From: Antarctobacter albus
Lineage (GTDB): Bacteria; Pseudomonadota; Alphaproteobacteria; Rhodobacterales; Rhodobacteraceae
DNA: 64,000 nucleotides
Reading direction: 5' to 3'
Assembly: GCF_900101505.1 (NCBI RefSeq)
Contig: NZ_FMZI01000020.1
Location: 1-64,000 of the forward strand
Part shown: positions 1-9,041 of the stretch, one piece after another
Layout of the letters: the number at the start of each line of letters is the position of its first letter
Position numbering within the stretch: position 1 is the stretch's first letter
The notes under the pieces: generated by a model
Seen by the model: only the letters and a program-made list of their open reading frames with translations
Database searches by the model: none
Told to the model about the DNA's origin: nothing
Translations under genes and position numbers: made by a program

Positions 1-288
1 ATGCGTGGCGTCGATCATAACGGTCGTTTCCTCACCGTGCTCGGCCGCCAGACCCGCCATGATCCGGGCGAAGACGCCCCGATCGCTCCACCGCTTCCAC
101 CGGTTGTAGAGTGTCTTGTGGGGGCCGTACTCCCTTGGGGCGTCGCGCCACCGCAAACCGTTGCGATTGATGAAGATAATCCCGCTCAAGACACGCCGGT
201 CGTCGACGCGGGGCTTGCCGTGCGACTTCGGAAAGTAAGGCTCCAGACGCGCCATCTGTGCGTCGCTCAACCAGAAAAGATCAGACAT
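1..288 (-). CDS. IS5 family transposase, N-terminal part (truncated by window edge)
   Basis: Reading leftwards from an ATG at 288 gives 96 residues with no stop before the edge. They begin MSDLFWLSDAQMARLEPYFP and continue through RWRDAPREYGPHKTLYNRW and VMIDATH. These are hallmark segments of the DUF4096/IS5 transposase N-terminus; the aspartate of VMIDATH is probably the first DDE catalytic residue. The protein would cut and rejoin the element ends. Many members of this group split the transposase into two frames joined by programmed frameshifting, so the remainder may lie in another frame. The frame read on the opposite strand here is a shadow. Confidence 0.85.
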   Translation of the reverse strand, partial: MSDLFWLSDAQMARLEPYFPKSHGKPRVDDRRVLSGIIFINRNGLRWRDAPREYGPHKTLYNRWKRWSDRGVFARIMAGLAAEHGEETTVMIDATH

Positions 289-350
289 GATCACCGCTCG
301 TTTTCGAACCGTGAATCATGCCAGTCAGACCAAATCAATGGGTCCTGACC
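1..350 (-). mobile_element. IS5-type insertion sequence, partial (runs off left edge)
   Basis: The element contains the 5' part of an IS5-superfamily transposase gene on the minus strand. Its outer end appears to be the GGGTCCTGACC-like terminal sequence at about 340-350. This abuts CTAG at 351-354, which fits the YTAR target preference known for IS5-group elements. The other terminus and the target duplication are outside the window, so completeness cannot be judged. Confidence 0.75.
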
Positions 351-463
351 CTAGGGAGCCGAGGAGCGATGTCAAATTGCTAACACCATCCCGCCCGCCG
401 CCATAGGATAGCGCCGTACTATGGGCTTCAAAAGCGTCCGACACCGTCACAATGTAGTGGTGC

Positions 464-643
464 CTACCGATTGGCCAGCCGTGTAAACGCAGCGCTGTTA
501 CGCGACGCACTTTCCTTCAGGACGCCTTTCGTAGTCGACCTTGCTGCGGTTACAGCTATGAAGCGTCCGGTCTTCGCATCACGCTTGATCGTACGATTCT
601 TGCTTTTTTCGTTGTCTACAAACTCGGCTTCGTTCTTCTTCAT
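464..643 (-). CDS. small basic hypothetical protein
   Basis: A 59-codon minus-strand frame starts MKKNEAEFVDNEKSKNRTIK and has a TIKRDAKTGRF segment. That motif recalls small conserved proteins of the 'RDAKTGRF' type found near phage or mobile genes; I do not know a function for them. An upstream in-frame ATG at 670 is possible, but neither start has a convincing ribosome binding site. The frame lies between the insertion sequence and parE in AT-richer DNA, which fits acquired sequence. It may be a real small gene or a remnant. Confidence 0.4.
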   Translation of the reverse strand: MKKNEAEFVDNEKSKNRTIKRDAKTGRFIAVTAARSTTKGVLKESASRNSAAFTRLANR

Positions 644-732
644 TGGGTTGTGTATCCAGCTTATCTCCATGCCTCGAAGGTTGCGCCGTCAGAGTTTGTC
701 TCCAGTATAGTCCCATCAATCGGCAGGGCCAC

Positions 733-2691
733 TCAAACATCCAACTCTTCCACAAACCGCGCATTCTCCTGAATATACTGGAAGCGCAGCTCCGGCTTCT
801 TGCCCATCAGGCGTTCCACCAGATCGCCGGTTTCGCCCGGTTCGTCCTCGTCGATGGTTACGCGGATCAGGGTGCGGGTCGCCGGGTCCATCGTCGTCTC
901 TTTCAGGTCCTTGGCGTCCATCTCGCCCAGGCCCTTGAAACGCTGGACGTCGATCTTTCCCTTTCCGCCCAGCCCCTTGGCCAGCGCCGCCTCCTTGGCG
1001 GCATCGTCGGCCACGTATAGCCGTTTCGCCCCCTGCGTCAGCCGGTAGAGCGGCGGGCAGGCGAGATATAGGTGTCCCTGGTCGATCAGCGGGCGCATCT
1101 GGGTGTAGAAAAAGGTCATCAGGAGCGCCGCGATATGGGCGCCGTCGACGTCCGCGTCGGTCATGATGATGATCTTGTCATAGCGAAGGTCGTCGACGTT
1201 GAATTTGGGGCCCAATCCGACGCCAAGCGCCTCGCAGAGATCACGGATCTCGGCGTTGGAGGACAGCTTGTTCGAGGCCGCGCCGAGCACGTTCAGGATC
1301 TTGCCTTTGAGCGGCAAGAGCGCCTGCGTCTCGCGGAAACGGGCGCCCTTGGCAGAGCCTCCGGCCGAATCGCCTTCGACGATGAAGATCTCGGTCCCTT
1401 CGCGGTTCTTGTTGGTGCAGTCGGTCAGCTTGCCCGGCAGGCGCAGTTTCTTGGTCGCGCTTTTCCGGGCGGTTTCCTTTTCCTGCCGGCGGCGCAGCCG
1501 TTCCTCGGCCCGCAGGACAAGGAAATCTAGGATCGCCCCGGCGGATTTCGTATCGGAGGCGAGCCAGTTGTCAAAATGGTCGCGGACGGAGTTTTCGACC
1601 AGCCGCTGCGCCTCGGTCGTGGCGAGGCGGTCCTTGGTCTGGCCGACGAATTCCGGCTCGCGGATAAAGCAGGAGACCAGCGCGCAGCCGCCGGTGATCA
1701 GGTCGTCCCTGTTGATCTGGCTGGCTTTTTTGTTGTTCACCAGTTCGCCGTAGGCGCGGATGCCCTTGAGGATCGCGGCCCAGAACCCGGCCTCATGCGT
1801 GCCGCCCTCGGGGGTGGGGACGGTGTTACAGTAGCTCTGGATGAACCCGTCGCGCGAGGGGGTCCAGTTGATCGCCCATTCGACCTTGCCCGGCGTGCCG
1901 AATTTCTCCTTGAAATCGACGATGCCGGAAAAGGGTTTGTCGGCGTAGGTCGAGGCGCTGCCCAGCGTTTCCACCAGGTAATCCGACAGGCCGCCGGGGA
2001 AGTGGAAGGTGGCCTCGGTGGGCGTGTCGCCGTCCTCGATCTCGGTCTTCCAGCGGATCTCGACACCGCTGAACAGATAGGCCTTGGAGCGCACCATCTT
2101 GAACAGGCGGGAGGGCTTAAACCTATGAGAACCAAAGATTTCTTCGTCCGCGTGAAAGATCACCGTGGTGCCGCGGCGGTTCGGGGCCTGGCCGATTTTC
2201 GCAACCGGGCCAAGGGGGATCCCGCGCGAGAAGCGCTGTTCGTACAGCTCCTTGTTGCGGGCGACCTGGACCACCATCGAATCCGACAGGGCGTTGACGA
2301 CAGAGGCGCCGACACCGTGCAGACCGCCAGAGGTCTCATAGGCCTTGCCCGAGAACTTGCCGCCCGCGTGCAGGGTGCAGAGGATCACCTCGAGCGCGGA
2401 TTTGCCGGGGAACTTGGGGTGCGGGTCGATCGGGATGCCGCGGCCGTTGTCCCTGATTTCAATGGAGAAATCCGAATGCAGCGTGACCTCGATCCGGTTG
2501 GCATGGCCAGCCACCGCCTCGTCCATCGAGTTGTCCAGAACCTCGGCCACGAGGTGATGCAGGGCGCGGTCGTCAGTGCCGCCGATATACATCCCGGGGC
2601 GTTTGCGCACGGGTTCCAGCCCCTCGAGCACCTCGATGGAGGAGGCGTCATACTCGGGTTCTGCGGCGGAATGGAGGAGATCGTCGGCCAT
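733..2691 (-). CDS. parE: DNA topoisomerase IV subunit B
   Basis: ParE is the ATPase and Toprim subunit of topoisomerase IV, which decatenates daughter chromosomes together with ParC. The 652-residue product has the GHKL ATPase motifs in order: the E-x3-N of EVLDNSMDEA, NGRGIP, and GGLHGVGASVVNALS. A transducer domain follows, then a Toprim domain with the catalytic glutamate at about E439 (EGDSAGG) and the metal-binding D512-x-D514-x-D516 (TDADVDG). It ends in a GyrB/ParE C-terminal segment (QRFKGLGEMD). The length and the lack of a GyrB-type insert favour ParE over GyrB. parC is not adjacent. The start is the ATG at 2691, within sequence typical of alphaproteobacterial ParE. Confidence 0.97.
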   Translation of the reverse strand: MADDLLHSAAEPEYDASSIEVLEGLEPVRKRPGMYIGGTDDRALHHLVAEVLDNSMDEAVAGHANRIEVTLHSDFSIEIRDNGRGIPIDPHPKFPGKSALEVILCTLHAGGKFSGKAYETSGGLHGVGASVVNALSDSMVVQVARNKELYEQRFSRGIPLGPVAKIGQAPNRRGTTVIFHADEEIFGSHRFKPSRLFKMVRSKAYLFSGVEIRWKTEIEDGDTPTEATFHFPGGLSDYLVETLGSASTYADKPFSGIVDFKEKFGTPGKVEWAINWTPSRDGFIQSYCNTVPTPEGGTHEAGFWAAILKGIRAYGELVNNKKASQINRDDLITGGCALVSCFIREPEFVGQTKDRLATTEAQRLVENSVRDHFDNWLASDTKSAGAILDFLVLRAEERLRRRQEKETARKSATKKLRLPGKLTDCTNKNREGTEIFIVEGDSAGGSAKGARFRETQALLPLKGKILNVLGAASNKLSSNAEIRDLCEALGVGLGPKFNVDDLRYDKIIIMTDADVDGAHIAALLMTFFYTQMRPLIDQGHLYLACPPLYRLTQGAKRLYVADDAAKEAALAKGLGGKGKIDVQRFKGLGEMDAKDLKETTMDPATRTLIRVTIDEDEPGETGDLVERLMGKKPELRFQYIQENARFVEELDV

Positions 2692-2866
2692 GTGCGTGCT
2701 CGGTTTGTTCTGATTGGTTGGCGGCGATTATGGCAGAGCGTCCCGCCCGGGTAAACGGGGCGCGCGATGGGGTTAAGGCACCGTGCCTTGGGGGAGGCAA
2801 CGGGGGGAGCCTACCATATCTTGCGGTGATGCGGGATGCGGAGTGGCGGCCCTGGGGTGTCTGGTT

Positions 2867-2913
2867 TGTACGTTTTGTACGTTTCGTACGTCGTTTCCAG
2901 CATTTTGTACAAA
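2867..2913 (+). repeat. dispersed intergenic repeat, copy 1
   Basis: This 47-base unit opens TGTACGTTTTGTAC and closes TTCCAGCATTTTGTACAAA. The same unit occurs at 30779-30825, with 42 of 47 positions identical by eye, and both copies are followed by a GGGGTTTG stretch. The repeated TGTAC/GTACA half-sites make it partly self-complementary. The function is unknown. Confidence 0.75.
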
Positions 2914-2988
2914 ACGCGGGAGGGGTTTGGATGACGTTGCGGGAGATTTGGTTAATCGGGGTGTTTTGGGGGGCGCCTGTGGGGCGAG

Positions 2989-3009
2989 GTCCCGGGGCAA
3001 GCCCGGGAC
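2989..3009. terminator. GC-rich hairpin (GTCCCGGG/CCCGGGAC)
   Basis: The stem is 8 bp with a 5-base loop and no T run on either side. It may be a factor-independent pause site or part of an extragenic palindrome family; a similar GTCCCGG/CCGGGAC hairpin sits at 49622-49642. Confidence 0.35.
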
Positions 3010-3302
3010 GGGGTTGGTGAGGCGGGACCGTCCGAGCCTTGTGCGGAGCCGCAGATGCGCCGACCTGCGGGGTGGCGCATCGGACGGTCGAGCGGGTGCG
3101 GTTTATCGTGACACATCCGAAGGACCTTGGAGGTTTGCGACTGCGTCGACAAAGCGCCGCCCGTCGCACCAAAGGTGCGTGGCCTATGATTGGCCCGCCT
3201 TTGGCGGGACGGGGCGGGTCATGCCGGAGGCATGCTTTTAGCATGACGCTGGCGCGGCGGCCTTCGGCCTTGTTCCGCGCCTTGGGGGATTGATGGCGCT
3301 TG

Positions 3303-4022
3303 TCACTTATCGGCTTTCGCTTTGGTGTTTTGCTCGTTGACCCGAAAGTTAAGAATTGTGAAACCGTCACAGTCTGTCGAACTGGCGAACACAAGCGCGT
3401 TTCCCGGGGAAAATAGCTTTGCTCCGAGTGTTGCAGTATGAGCTTCCCAGCCGGCTTGCCGGTCTGATTCTTTCACGTACTCCAACAGATCTGTTTGAAA
3501 AGATCTGGTGTCACGATTTACAAGTTGATCTAAGTCTACGTCATTTCCGATATGCGCAATGGTCGCATAGTGTCGGGGTCGCCTGAGTTGGAAGAAAGAG
3601 TAGCTGGTGCGCACATATGTCCGGAAAACATCTGATGCATACCGGTCATTGTAGCGCATCTGGCGGCTGTTCTTTCTTTCCAAAGATTCTTGATCGTCGA
3701 TGAGGAGAAAGTTTCGGCATGTTGCTTTTCCAGGTCTGAAGCCGAAGAGCGTGTTTCGGCGGATCAGCTTGGTGCCTTGGCCAAGTGAGCAACGGCTTTC
3801 AGGTTCAGGAATGGCCTTGGACGAGCAAATGAACTTGGCCGCATAGAAGAAAAACTCATGCTTGTATAAGCTCTCACCAAGAGCGGCGGCATCATTTGCT
3901 GAAAATGACAGAGCAAGAAGCAGAGCCAATGATGCCCCTCTGCAAGAAACGCGCCGACCTAATCTATTCGTGGGTTGGCGGCTTGATGTGCCGCTGGTAT
4001 CCTGGACAAGCTGTTTGTTCAT
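3303..4022 (-). CDS. secreted protein of unknown function, coupled to folA
   Basis: This 239-residue product has a long basic N-terminus, a hydrophobic stretch at about residues 28-47 (GASLALLLALSFSANDAAA) that looks like a signal peptide with an Ala-rich cleavage site, and a globular remainder with cysteines in FICSSKA, SRCSL, ATCRN and STDCDG. I do not recognise the family. Its ATG overlaps the folA stop by four bases (ATGA at 4019-4022), so translation is probably coupled to folA, and it would be the last gene of a thyA-folA operon. Its base composition is clearly more AT-rich than that of folA and thyA, which suggests recent acquisition. A periplasmic location is inferred from the signal peptide only. 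Confidence 0.75.
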   Translation of the reverse strand: MNKQLVQDTSGTSSRQPTNRLGRRVSCRGASLALLLALSFSANDAAALGESLYKHEFFFYAAKFICSSKAIPEPESRCSLGQGTKLIRRNTLFGFRPGKATCRNFLLIDDQESLERKNSRQMRYNDRYASDVFRTYVRTSYSFFQLRRPRHYATIAHIGNDVDLDQLVNRDTRSFQTDLLEYVKESDRQAGWEAHTATLGAKLFSPGNALVFASSTDCDGFTILNFRVNEQNTKAKADK

Positions 4023-4495
4023 AAATTTAAGATGCGCTCAATGAACGAAATTGACGTGTTTCCAACAGCCAAAGCTGATCTGCTTACCTCCCGCCACCCC
4101 TCCCCAATCTCCGGAAACCACGCATCCGCCCCTTCAACAGCCAAATCCACTTCCGTGATCAACAGCCGATGCGCCAGCGGCAGCATGGCCTCGTAGATCT
4201 TTTGACCGCCGATGCCGTAGACCCGGAAATAGCCAAGCGACTGCGCCAGGGCGATCCCCTCTTCGACGGAGCCCACGACGTGCTCGTGCAGCGAGGGATC
4301 GCGGGAGACGACGATGTTCAGGCGCTTGGGCAGCGGCTTGAACGGCAGACTCTCCCAGGTCTTGCGGCCCATGATGATGGCGCCGCCCAGGGTCTCGCGC
4401 TTGAACATGGCGAGGTCCTCGGGGAGGTGCCAGGGGATGTCCCCGTCCTTGCCGATGGCGCGGTTGCGGTCGTGGGCGGCGATGAGCGTGATCAT
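4019..4495 (-). CDS. folA: dihydrofolate reductase
   Basis: FolA reduces dihydrofolate to tetrahydrofolate with NADPH, regenerating the folate oxidised by thymidylate synthase, whose gene lies 7 bases upstream. The 158-residue product has the full DHFR signature: MITLIAAHDRNRAIGKDGDIPWHLPEDL with the Trp and acidic active-site residue, GRKTWESLP for NADPH binding, NIVVSRD, and YGIGGQKIYEAMLP near the end. The start ATG at 4495 gives the canonical N-terminus. The last 20 or so codons (about 4019-4080) are AT-richer than the rest of the gene and match the composition of the downstream unknown gene, so a recombination junction may lie in the 3' end. Confidence 0.96.
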   Translation of the reverse strand: MITLIAAHDRNRAIGKDGDIPWHLPEDLAMFKRETLGGAIIMGRKTWESLPFKPLPKRLNIVVSRDPSLHEHVVGSVEEGIALAQSLGYFRVYGIGGQKIYEAMLPLAHRLLITEVDLAVEGADAWFPEIGEGWREVSRSALAVGNTSISFIERILNL

Positions 4496-4502
4496 GAAAA
4501 CC

Positions 4503-5294
4503 TCAGACGGCCACGGGGGCCTTGATGGCGGGCAGGGGGTCGTAGCCGGGGAAGGAGAAATCCTCGTACCGGAAATCGAAGAGGTCCGTCACCTCGCGCG
4601 CGATCTCCAACCGGGGCAGGGGGCGTGGCGTGCGCGAGAGCTGTTCCGCCACCTGGTCCATGTGATTGGAATAGATATGCGCGTCGCCGATGGAATGGAC
4701 GAAATCGCCGGGCTCGTAGCCGGTGACATGCGCCAGCATCGCCTGCAGCAGCGCGTAGGAGGCGATGTTGAAGGGCACGCCCAGGAACATGTCGGCGGAG
4801 CGCTGGTAGAGCTGCAGGTGCAGCTTGCGCCCGATGATGCGGACCTGCCAGAGCGTGTGGCAGGGCGGCAGCGCCATCTCGGGCACATCCGCCGGGTTCC
4901 AGGCCGAGACGATCATGCGGCGGGAATCCGGGGTGGTGCGGATCTGGTGCAGCAGGGTCTGGATCTGGTCGATCTCGCCCTTGTAACCGGGCCAGTGGCG
5001 CCACTGGTGGCCGTAGACCGGGCCGAGGTCGCCGTTCTCATCCGCCCATTCGTCCCAGATCGAGACGCCGTTGTCCTTGAGGTAGGTGATGTTGGTGTCG
5101 CCGGAGAGGAACCAGAGCAGCTCGTGGATGATCGAGCGCAGGTGCAGTTTCTTGGTCGTGACCAGCGGAAAGCCCTGTGCCAGGGGATAGCGGCATTGCA
5201 GGCCGAAATAGCTGCGGGTGCCGGTGCCGGTGCGGTCGGTTGACTCTTCGCCGTGGTCGAGGACCGTGCGGAGTGCGTCGAGGTATTGCTGCAT
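4503..5294 (-). CDS. thyA: thymidylate synthase
   Basis: ThyA methylates dUMP to dTMP using methylenetetrahydrofolate. The product is 263 residues, nearly the same as E. coli ThyA. It starts [20 protein letters not shown] at the ATG at 5294, preceded by GGAGGGAC at ideal spacing. The catalytic cysteine is C145 in LPPCHTLWQ. Other conserved parts are the [11 protein letters not shown] loop, [21 protein letters not shown], the dUMP-binding [13 protein letters not shown] and the folate-binding region near the C-terminus. The open frame continues far upstream of 5294, but that part is not ThyA-like. It heads the thyA-folA operon. Confidence 0.97.
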   Translation of the reverse strand: MQQYLDALRTVLDHGEESTDRTGTGTRSYFGLQCRYPLAQGFPLVTTKKLHLRSIIHELLWFLSGDTNITYLKDNGVSIWDEWADENGDLGPVYGHQWRHWPGYKGEIDQIQTLLHQIRTTPDSRRMIVSAWNPADVPEMALPPCHTLWQVRIIGRKLHLQLYQRSADMFLGVPFNIASYALLQAMLAHVTGYEPGDFVHSIGDAHIYSNHMDQVAEQLSRTPRPLPRLEIAREVTDLFDFRYEDFSFPGYDPLPAIKAPVAV

Positions 5295-5430
5295 GGTGTC
5301 CCTCCGGGAAAGCGGTCCCCTTGGCATAGGGTATTTCGCGGGGCGGCGGAAGCGGGACGCTTGGCGGGATCGGGGCGGCTGTGCCAAGCTGCCAGCGGGG
5401 TATCGAGGCAGAGACCGGAGGCCGCCAGGG

Positions 5431-8307
5431 ATGATGATCGCCGCGATTTGCGCGCCGCCGGATGCGCGCGAGGCGCTGGTCGCCTGCGTGGCGGCGATCC
5501 GCCCGGGCAGCGGCCTGTGCTGGGTGGTGCTGCCGATGCGCCGGACGCCCGCCGACACAGAGCTGCTGGACGCGCTGCGTGTCGTGGCCCGGGTGCCCGT
5601 GGACATGGCCGAGGATGGGCTGGCGCCGGTTGCGGACCGGGTGCTGGTCGTGCCGGGGGGGCAGGGCGCGCGGGTGGCGGGCGGTGTCCTGCGGCTGGTG
5701 CCGGAGGATGCCTCACCGCTGGATGACTGCCTGTCGAGCCTGGCGGAGAGCGAACCGGCGGGGATCGCGGTGCTGTTGCCCGGCGGCGTGACGCTGCCGA
5801 CCCTGGGCGCGCGGGCCCTGCAGGCGGCGGGGGGCGTCGTGCTGGCGGTTGGCTCTGCCACGCTGGCGGATCGGGAGGTGACGGCAGAGGACGCGCCCGG
5901 GGTCGTGACGGCGATCCACCAGGCGCGGGTTGCCCAGGCCGCCGGCGACGGGCCAAGCAACGAACAGCTGGACCGGGCCGCGCGGTTGCTGGGTTTTGCG
6001 GACCGGCCGAGGCCCGCGCTGCTTGCAGCCCGGATGTTGCGCCGCATGGCGATCGAGGGCGGGCTGGCGCCCGAGGTCTACCTGGCCCAGTTGCGCCGCG
6101 ATCCGGCAGAGCGGCAACGCCTGGCGCGGGACGTCATGCAGGGCACCGCGCAGGAGGTTTCCGACGCCGTGGTGATTGACCGGCTGCGGGACCAAGTGCT
6201 GATCCCGTTGTTGCAGCGCAAACAGGCGGGATTTCGTGTCTGGGTGCCCGGCTGCGGGCAGGGTGACCTGGTCTACCAGCTTGCCATGAGGATCGTCGAG
6301 CTGACGACAGAGCGGCAGGACCGGCGCCCCTGGAAGATATTCGGCACTGACACGGACGCGCTGGCCCTGCGAAAGGCCCGGTCGGGCGACTATGGGGCCG
6401 AAGCGGCGGCGGCGCTGGATCCGGGCCGCCGGGCGCGTTTCCTGCGGCGCGGTGACGGCGGCTACACGGTCGACCTCGCCCTGCGCGAACTCTGCGTCTT
6501 TGCAGAGCACGATCTCTATGCGGACGCGCCCTTTGGCTGGCTGGACCTGGTGGTCTGCCTGCGGCCCGCCCTGTTGGGCCGCCCCGAAAAGGCGGAGGTG
6601 GCGCTGGCCCGGTTCGACTATGGCCTGCAGGCAGACGGGTTTCTTGCGGTCTTGCCGCAAATGGCCCCGCTGCTGGACCCGGAGGGATTCGAGCCGCTGG
6701 GCGAGGACGGCCTGCTGTTCCGGCGCCGGAAAACCCACGGCGGCGCGCGGGTCTCTGCCATGCGCGGCCACCGGCCCGGCGAGCGGCTGACCGAAACGGC
6801 GCTGGCCGAACGTGGCGTTTTGCAGATGCTGGGGACGGTCTTTGCCTCGGTCGATGATACCGGGCGGTTCATTCATGTGTCTGCGCCGATGCGGGCCTTT
6901 CTTTCGCCGGTGCGGCCAGGCGTGGCCTATGGGCTGCAGGATCTGCGCGACCCGGCCCGCGCCCGCGCGGCGATGGAGGCCCTGGCGGAGGTGCGCGACG
7001 AGGGGCGCGAAATCGCGGTACGCACCAGTGCCGGTGAAGGGGCGGCTGCCAAGGGAGAGGTGCGCGTGACGGCTTCGGCGGAGCAGGCCGATCGCTATCT
7101 GGTGGTGCTGTGCGACGGCGAGGACGGCGATCTGCCGGTCCTGGAGCGGGTGGGCACCGTGCCCTGGCAGCGGCGGCTGGACCGGCTGCAATGGCGGACC
7201 GAAAGCGCCGAGATGGCGCTGAGCAGCGCCAACCGCGAACTGCTGGCGCTGAACGAGGAACTGCAATCCTCGAACCGGGAACTGCGGATCAGCCGGGGGG
7301 AGCTGGAGCTGATCAACAGCAAGCTGCAGGCCTTCAACCGCGAACTGCTGGAGTCCTCTGCCCAGCTGGAACAGCAGAATGCCGAGTTGCAGGCGATCTA
7401 CGATGGTGTGCCCGTCGGGCTGGGGATGATCGGCAAGGACATGCGCTGGCTGCGCGGCAACAGGTTCCTGGCCGAGCTGTTCGGGCTGGACCCGGACGCG
7501 CTGCGCCTTGCGCCGGGGGATACCCCGGTGCCGGTGCAGATCGGTGATTTCGCGGCGCGGATCGAGGCGGTCCTGGACGGCGCCGCGCCGCTGGAGGGGA
7601 TCGAGATTACGGCCGCGCAGAATCGGCGGCTGGTCGGCGATATCTTTCCGGTGTTGCGCGACGGTGAGGTGACGGCGGCGGGCATCGCGGTGCGTGACGT
7701 GACCTCGGAACGGGCGCTGGAGGAGCAGAAGGACCTGCTGACCGCCGAGCTGCAGCACCGGGTCAAGAACATGCTGGCGGTGGTGCGGGCGGTGACGCGG
7801 TTCACCGCGCAACGGTCGGGCGACAAGACCGAACTGGCCAGCCGCCTGTCGCAGCGTCTGGCCTCGATGGGGCGGACGTTCGAGCTGTTGTCGGACGGGG
7901 GCTGGGACTGGCAGGGCCTGCGCGGGCTGGCGCAGTCCAGCCTGGCCGCCTTTGTGGATCTGAGCGACGAGAGGTTTACCTACCAGGGAGAGGATGTGGC
8001 CCTGCCGCCCGAGGAGGCGCAGGCCATCGGCCTGGCCTTGCACGAACTGGGCACGAATGCGGTCAAATACGGGGCATGGAGCGTGCCGGATGGCCGGGTG
8101 GTGCTGGATGTCGTGACCAGCGGCGAGGGGCTGTCGCGGATGACATGGCGCGAAACCGGCGGCCCTGAGGTGGTGCCGCCCGAGCGGACCGGCTTTGGCG
8201 CTTTCCTGCTGGGCACGATCCTGGGCCGCCAGTTGCAGGCCACTGTGGTGATGGATTATCGCCCCGAGGGGCTGTGTGTCACGATCTCGCGGATGGGCGC
8301 GGGATGA
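5431..8307 (+). CDS. HWE-family sensor histidine kinase with degenerate CheB- and CheR-like modules
   Basis: The 958-residue product seems cytoplasmic, with no membrane segment. Residues about 1-165 align in outline with CheB methylesterase, but the GASxGG serine motif and the catalytic histidine are replaced. Residues about 175-440 follow CheR methyltransferase ([25 protein letters not shown]) with a degraded SAM loop. A PAS-like region, a long coiled coil (about 586-655, [20 protein letters not shown]) and a second PAS domain follow. The kinase core has H776 in [10 protein letters not shown], the N-box [12 protein letters not shown] and the WxE of TWRETGG, which are diagnostic of HWE kinases. 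The start ATG at 5431 follows CCGGAGG. Its stop abuts the stop of a response regulator on the other strand, a likely partner. The two enzyme-like modules are probably scaffolds or sensors. Confidence 0.9.
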   Translation: MMIAAICAPPDAREALVACVAAIRPGSGLCWVVLPMRRTPADTELLDALRVVARVPVDMAEDGLAPVADRVLVVPGGQGARVAGGVLRLVPEDASPLDDCLSSLAESEPAGIAVLLPGGVTLPTLGARALQAAGGVVLAVGSATLADREVTAEDAPGVVTAIHQARVAQAAGDGPSNEQLDRAARLLGFADRPRPALLAARMLRRMAIEGGLAPEVYLAQLRRDPAERQRLARDVMQGTAQEVSDAVVIDRLRDQVLIPLLQRKQAGFRVWVPGCGQGDLVYQLAMRIVELTTERQDRRPWKIFGTDTDALALRKARSGDYGAEAAAALDPGRRARFLRRGDGGYTVDLALRELCVFAEHDLYADAPFGWLDLVVCLRPALLGRPEKAEVALARFDYGLQADGFLAVLPQMAPLLDPEGFEPLGEDGLLFRRRKTHGGARVSAMRGHRPGERLTETALAERGVLQMLGTVFASVDDTGRFIHVSAPMRAFLSPVRPGVAYGLQDLRDPARARAAMEALAEVRDEGREIAVRTSAGEGAAAKGEVRVTASAEQADRYLVVLCDGEDGDLPVLERVGTVPWQRRLDRLQWRTESAEMALSSANRELLALNEELQSSNRELRISRGELELINSKLQAFNRELLESSAQLEQQNAELQAIYDGVPVGLGMIGKDMRWLRGNRFLAELFGLDPDALRLAPGDTPVPVQIGDFAARIEAVLDGAAPLEGIEITAAQNRRLVGDIFPVLRDGEVTAAGIAVRDVTSERALEEQKDLLTAELQHRVKNMLAVVRAVTRFTAQRSGDKTELASRLSQRLASMGRTFELLSDGGWDWQGLRGLAQSSLAAFVDLSDERFTYQGEDVALPPEEAQAIGLALHELGTNAVKYGAWSVPDGRVVLDVVTSGEGLSRMTWRETGGPEVVPPERTGFGAFLLGTILGRQLQATVVMDYRPEGLCVTISRMGAG

Positions 8308-8733
8308 TCAGGCCGGCGCGGGTTCGAGCCCGGAGAGGTTGCGCAGCACGCGGACCAGTTCCTCGACCGGCTGGCTCTTGCTGAGCACCTCGACGTCCGG
8401 GGCGATGTCGCGCAGGCCCAGCGGGTTCGACACATAGGCACTGTAGACGGCGGTCCGGCAGCCGCGCGCGTGCAGGATGGCCAGCAGGCGCCGTCCCTCT
8501 TCGCCGATGACCACGTTCGAGCTCATCTGGCGGCCAAGGTCGAGATCGAGCACGCAGAGGCGCGGGGTGTCCTGCGACAGGCTGGACAGGGCGGCGGTGT
8601 AGTGGCTGACCGGCGGCAGCGGGTTCAGCCCGGCCTCTTGCAGTGCCTCGAAAAGCTCTGTCGAGAGAAAGGCGTTGTCCTCGACGATCAGGGTCGGCCC
8701 TGCCGTTCTCGTGCCTGTGGTCTCGCCGGTCAT
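8308..8733 (-). CDS. single-domain response regulator
   Basis: The 141-residue product is one CheY-like receiver domain without an output domain. It shows the acidic pocket in LIVEDNAFLS, the phospho-acceptor at about D63 in CVLDLDLG, the Ser/Thr switch in AVYSAYVSN and the conserved lysine in LSKSQPVEEL. Its stop codon directly abuts that of the convergent HWE kinase gene, which makes it the obvious phosphotransfer candidate. Small stand-alone receivers near HWE kinases are common in alphaproteobacteria, where they act in general stress or light responses. Earlier in-frame ATGs at 8763 and 8784 exist; 8733 is chosen because GAGG lies upstream and the extra residues are not receiver-like. Confidence 0.88.
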   Translation of the reverse strand: MTGETTGTRTAGPTLIVEDNAFLSTELFEALQEAGLNPLPPVSHYTAALSSLSQDTPRLCVLDLDLGRQMSSNVVIGEEGRRLLAILHARGCRTAVYSAYVSNPLGLRDIAPDVEVLSKSQPVEELVRVLRNLSGLEPAPA

Positions 8734-9041
8734 GGCCCTAGCTGCCTCGCGTCTTAAATTCATTGGCGCCATGCGGCGCAGCAAGAACCGTGCGCGCCGT
8801 GCCCCGATACATCGGACAGGTGACGTGCACGGGCATACCTTTCCGGTTGCCGATCTGAAAGCACGCGGACAGGTGGCCCGGGCAATCGCCCCTGAGCGTG
8901 GGGCCTGTCAGCCATTCCAGAAATCCCCGCTGTGGGGCGATTATGCCGCACATCCAGCCGCTTCGCCAAGCCAAGATTGACTTTTTCAACCGTGACACGC
9001 ACGCTGTGGACAAAATAAAAGGCAAGACCTGAGGCAGTCCC

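Larger units (their letters stand above)
2692..3302. other. intergenic region, no convincing gene; hairpin-rich
   Basis: No frame in these 611 bases looks like a real protein. The parE promoter should lie at the left end. The rest holds a copy of a dispersed 47-base repeat (2867-2913), a GC-rich hairpin (2989-3009), a pair of 10-base inverted arms (3026-3035 and 3080-3089) enclosing a smaller CCGCAG/CTGCGG stem, a CCGCC-ttt-GGCGG hairpin near 3195-3208, and CATGCC-gga-GGCATG at 3220-3234 followed by a short T run. It could be a cluster of repeats or a structured RNA. Confidence 0.6.

Noticed and set aside
5295-6047. N-terminal extension of thyA
   Set aside because: ThyA begins at 5294 with an ideal ribosome site and family length; the extension is Arg/Ser-rich antisense of the kinase gene.
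5713-8043. A 776-codon minus-strand frame opposite the HWE kinase
   Set aside because: The opposite strand encodes recognisable kinase motifs; the antisense product is rich in His, Arg and Pro and matches nothing.
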